A DNA stretch of 5,089 nt, from NCBI GenBank assembly GCA_031280705.1, contig JAITGJ010000153.1, positions 1 to 5,089 on the forward strand, written 5' to 3'. The position numbers were made by a program, and so were the translations under genes. Of the stretch, positions 5,083-5,089 are shown one piece after another. Below the pieces are notes generated by a model. That model saw only the letters and a list, made by a program, of their open reading frames with translations, did no database searches and was not told where the DNA came from. Position 1 is the first letter of the stretch. Every line of letters begins with the position of its first letter. The stretch is from Spirochaetaceae bacterium (GTDB lineage: Bacteria; Spirochaetota; Spirochaetia; Treponematales; Breznakiellaceae).

Positions 5083-5089
5083 TTAATTA

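Noticed and set aside
3953..5086. Plus-strand 377-codon open frame antisense to the lipoprotein
   Set aside because: The minus-strand frame has a lipobox, an SD site and helical repeats. The plus-strand product has no coherent features and no credible ribosome binding site.
1..5089. Mobile element, CRISPR, toxin-antitoxin or phage-defence system
   Set aside because: No transposase, integrase, spaced direct repeats, terminal inverted repeats, or small toxin/antitoxin-like gene pair were found. All sizeable genes are housekeeping or envelope genes.

Overview
The window looks like a chromosomal segment from a GC-rich spirochaete, most likely a treponeme-type lineage (Treponemataceae or Breznakiellaceae). 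The evidence is indirect. There is a secreted helical-repeat lipoprotein with a relaxed lipobox, a secreted LysM protein whose C-terminal sequence resembles treponemal LysM proteins, and a def-fmt pair followed by a membrane-anchored PASTA protein with no kinase. No rRNA or other taxonomic marker is present, so this placement is inferred. All six genes lie on the minus strand and read from the right end of the window to the left.

Region 1 (5089 to 3237) is an envelope pair. A 362-residue, Ala/Glu-rich predicted lipoprotein with TPR-like helical units overlaps by an ATGA junction with a 243-residue secreted protein that carries similar helical units and a C-terminal LysM peptidoglycan-binding domain. 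Both proteins contain a GQEQY helical unit, so they may be related or act together in the periplasm.

Region 2 (3236 to 3065) is the only sizeable intergenic gap. In transcription order it holds a very strong 20-bp hairpin without a T-tract, a C-rich and G-poor rut-like stretch, and a sigma70-like promoter candidate placed so close to the def start that the mRNA would be nearly leaderless.

Region 3 (3064 to 1) is a compact second transcription unit. It holds def (peptide deformylase), fmt (methionyl-tRNA formyltransferase), a single-pass PASTA-domain protein, and a secreted protein of unknown function that is cut by the left edge. Fmt adds and Def removes the formyl group on initiator methionine. 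The last two genes point to the cell envelope. The def-fmt and fmt-PASTA gaps are both exactly 27 nt, so all three genes share one reading frame. The PASTA gene overlaps the next gene by 11 nt.

No mobile element, CRISPR array, RNA gene, phage gene or defence system is visible. Most of the window is ordinary housekeeping and envelope sequence. The points worth a second look are the def promoter and start arrangement, the hairpin plus rut-like region, and the two uncharacterised envelope modules.
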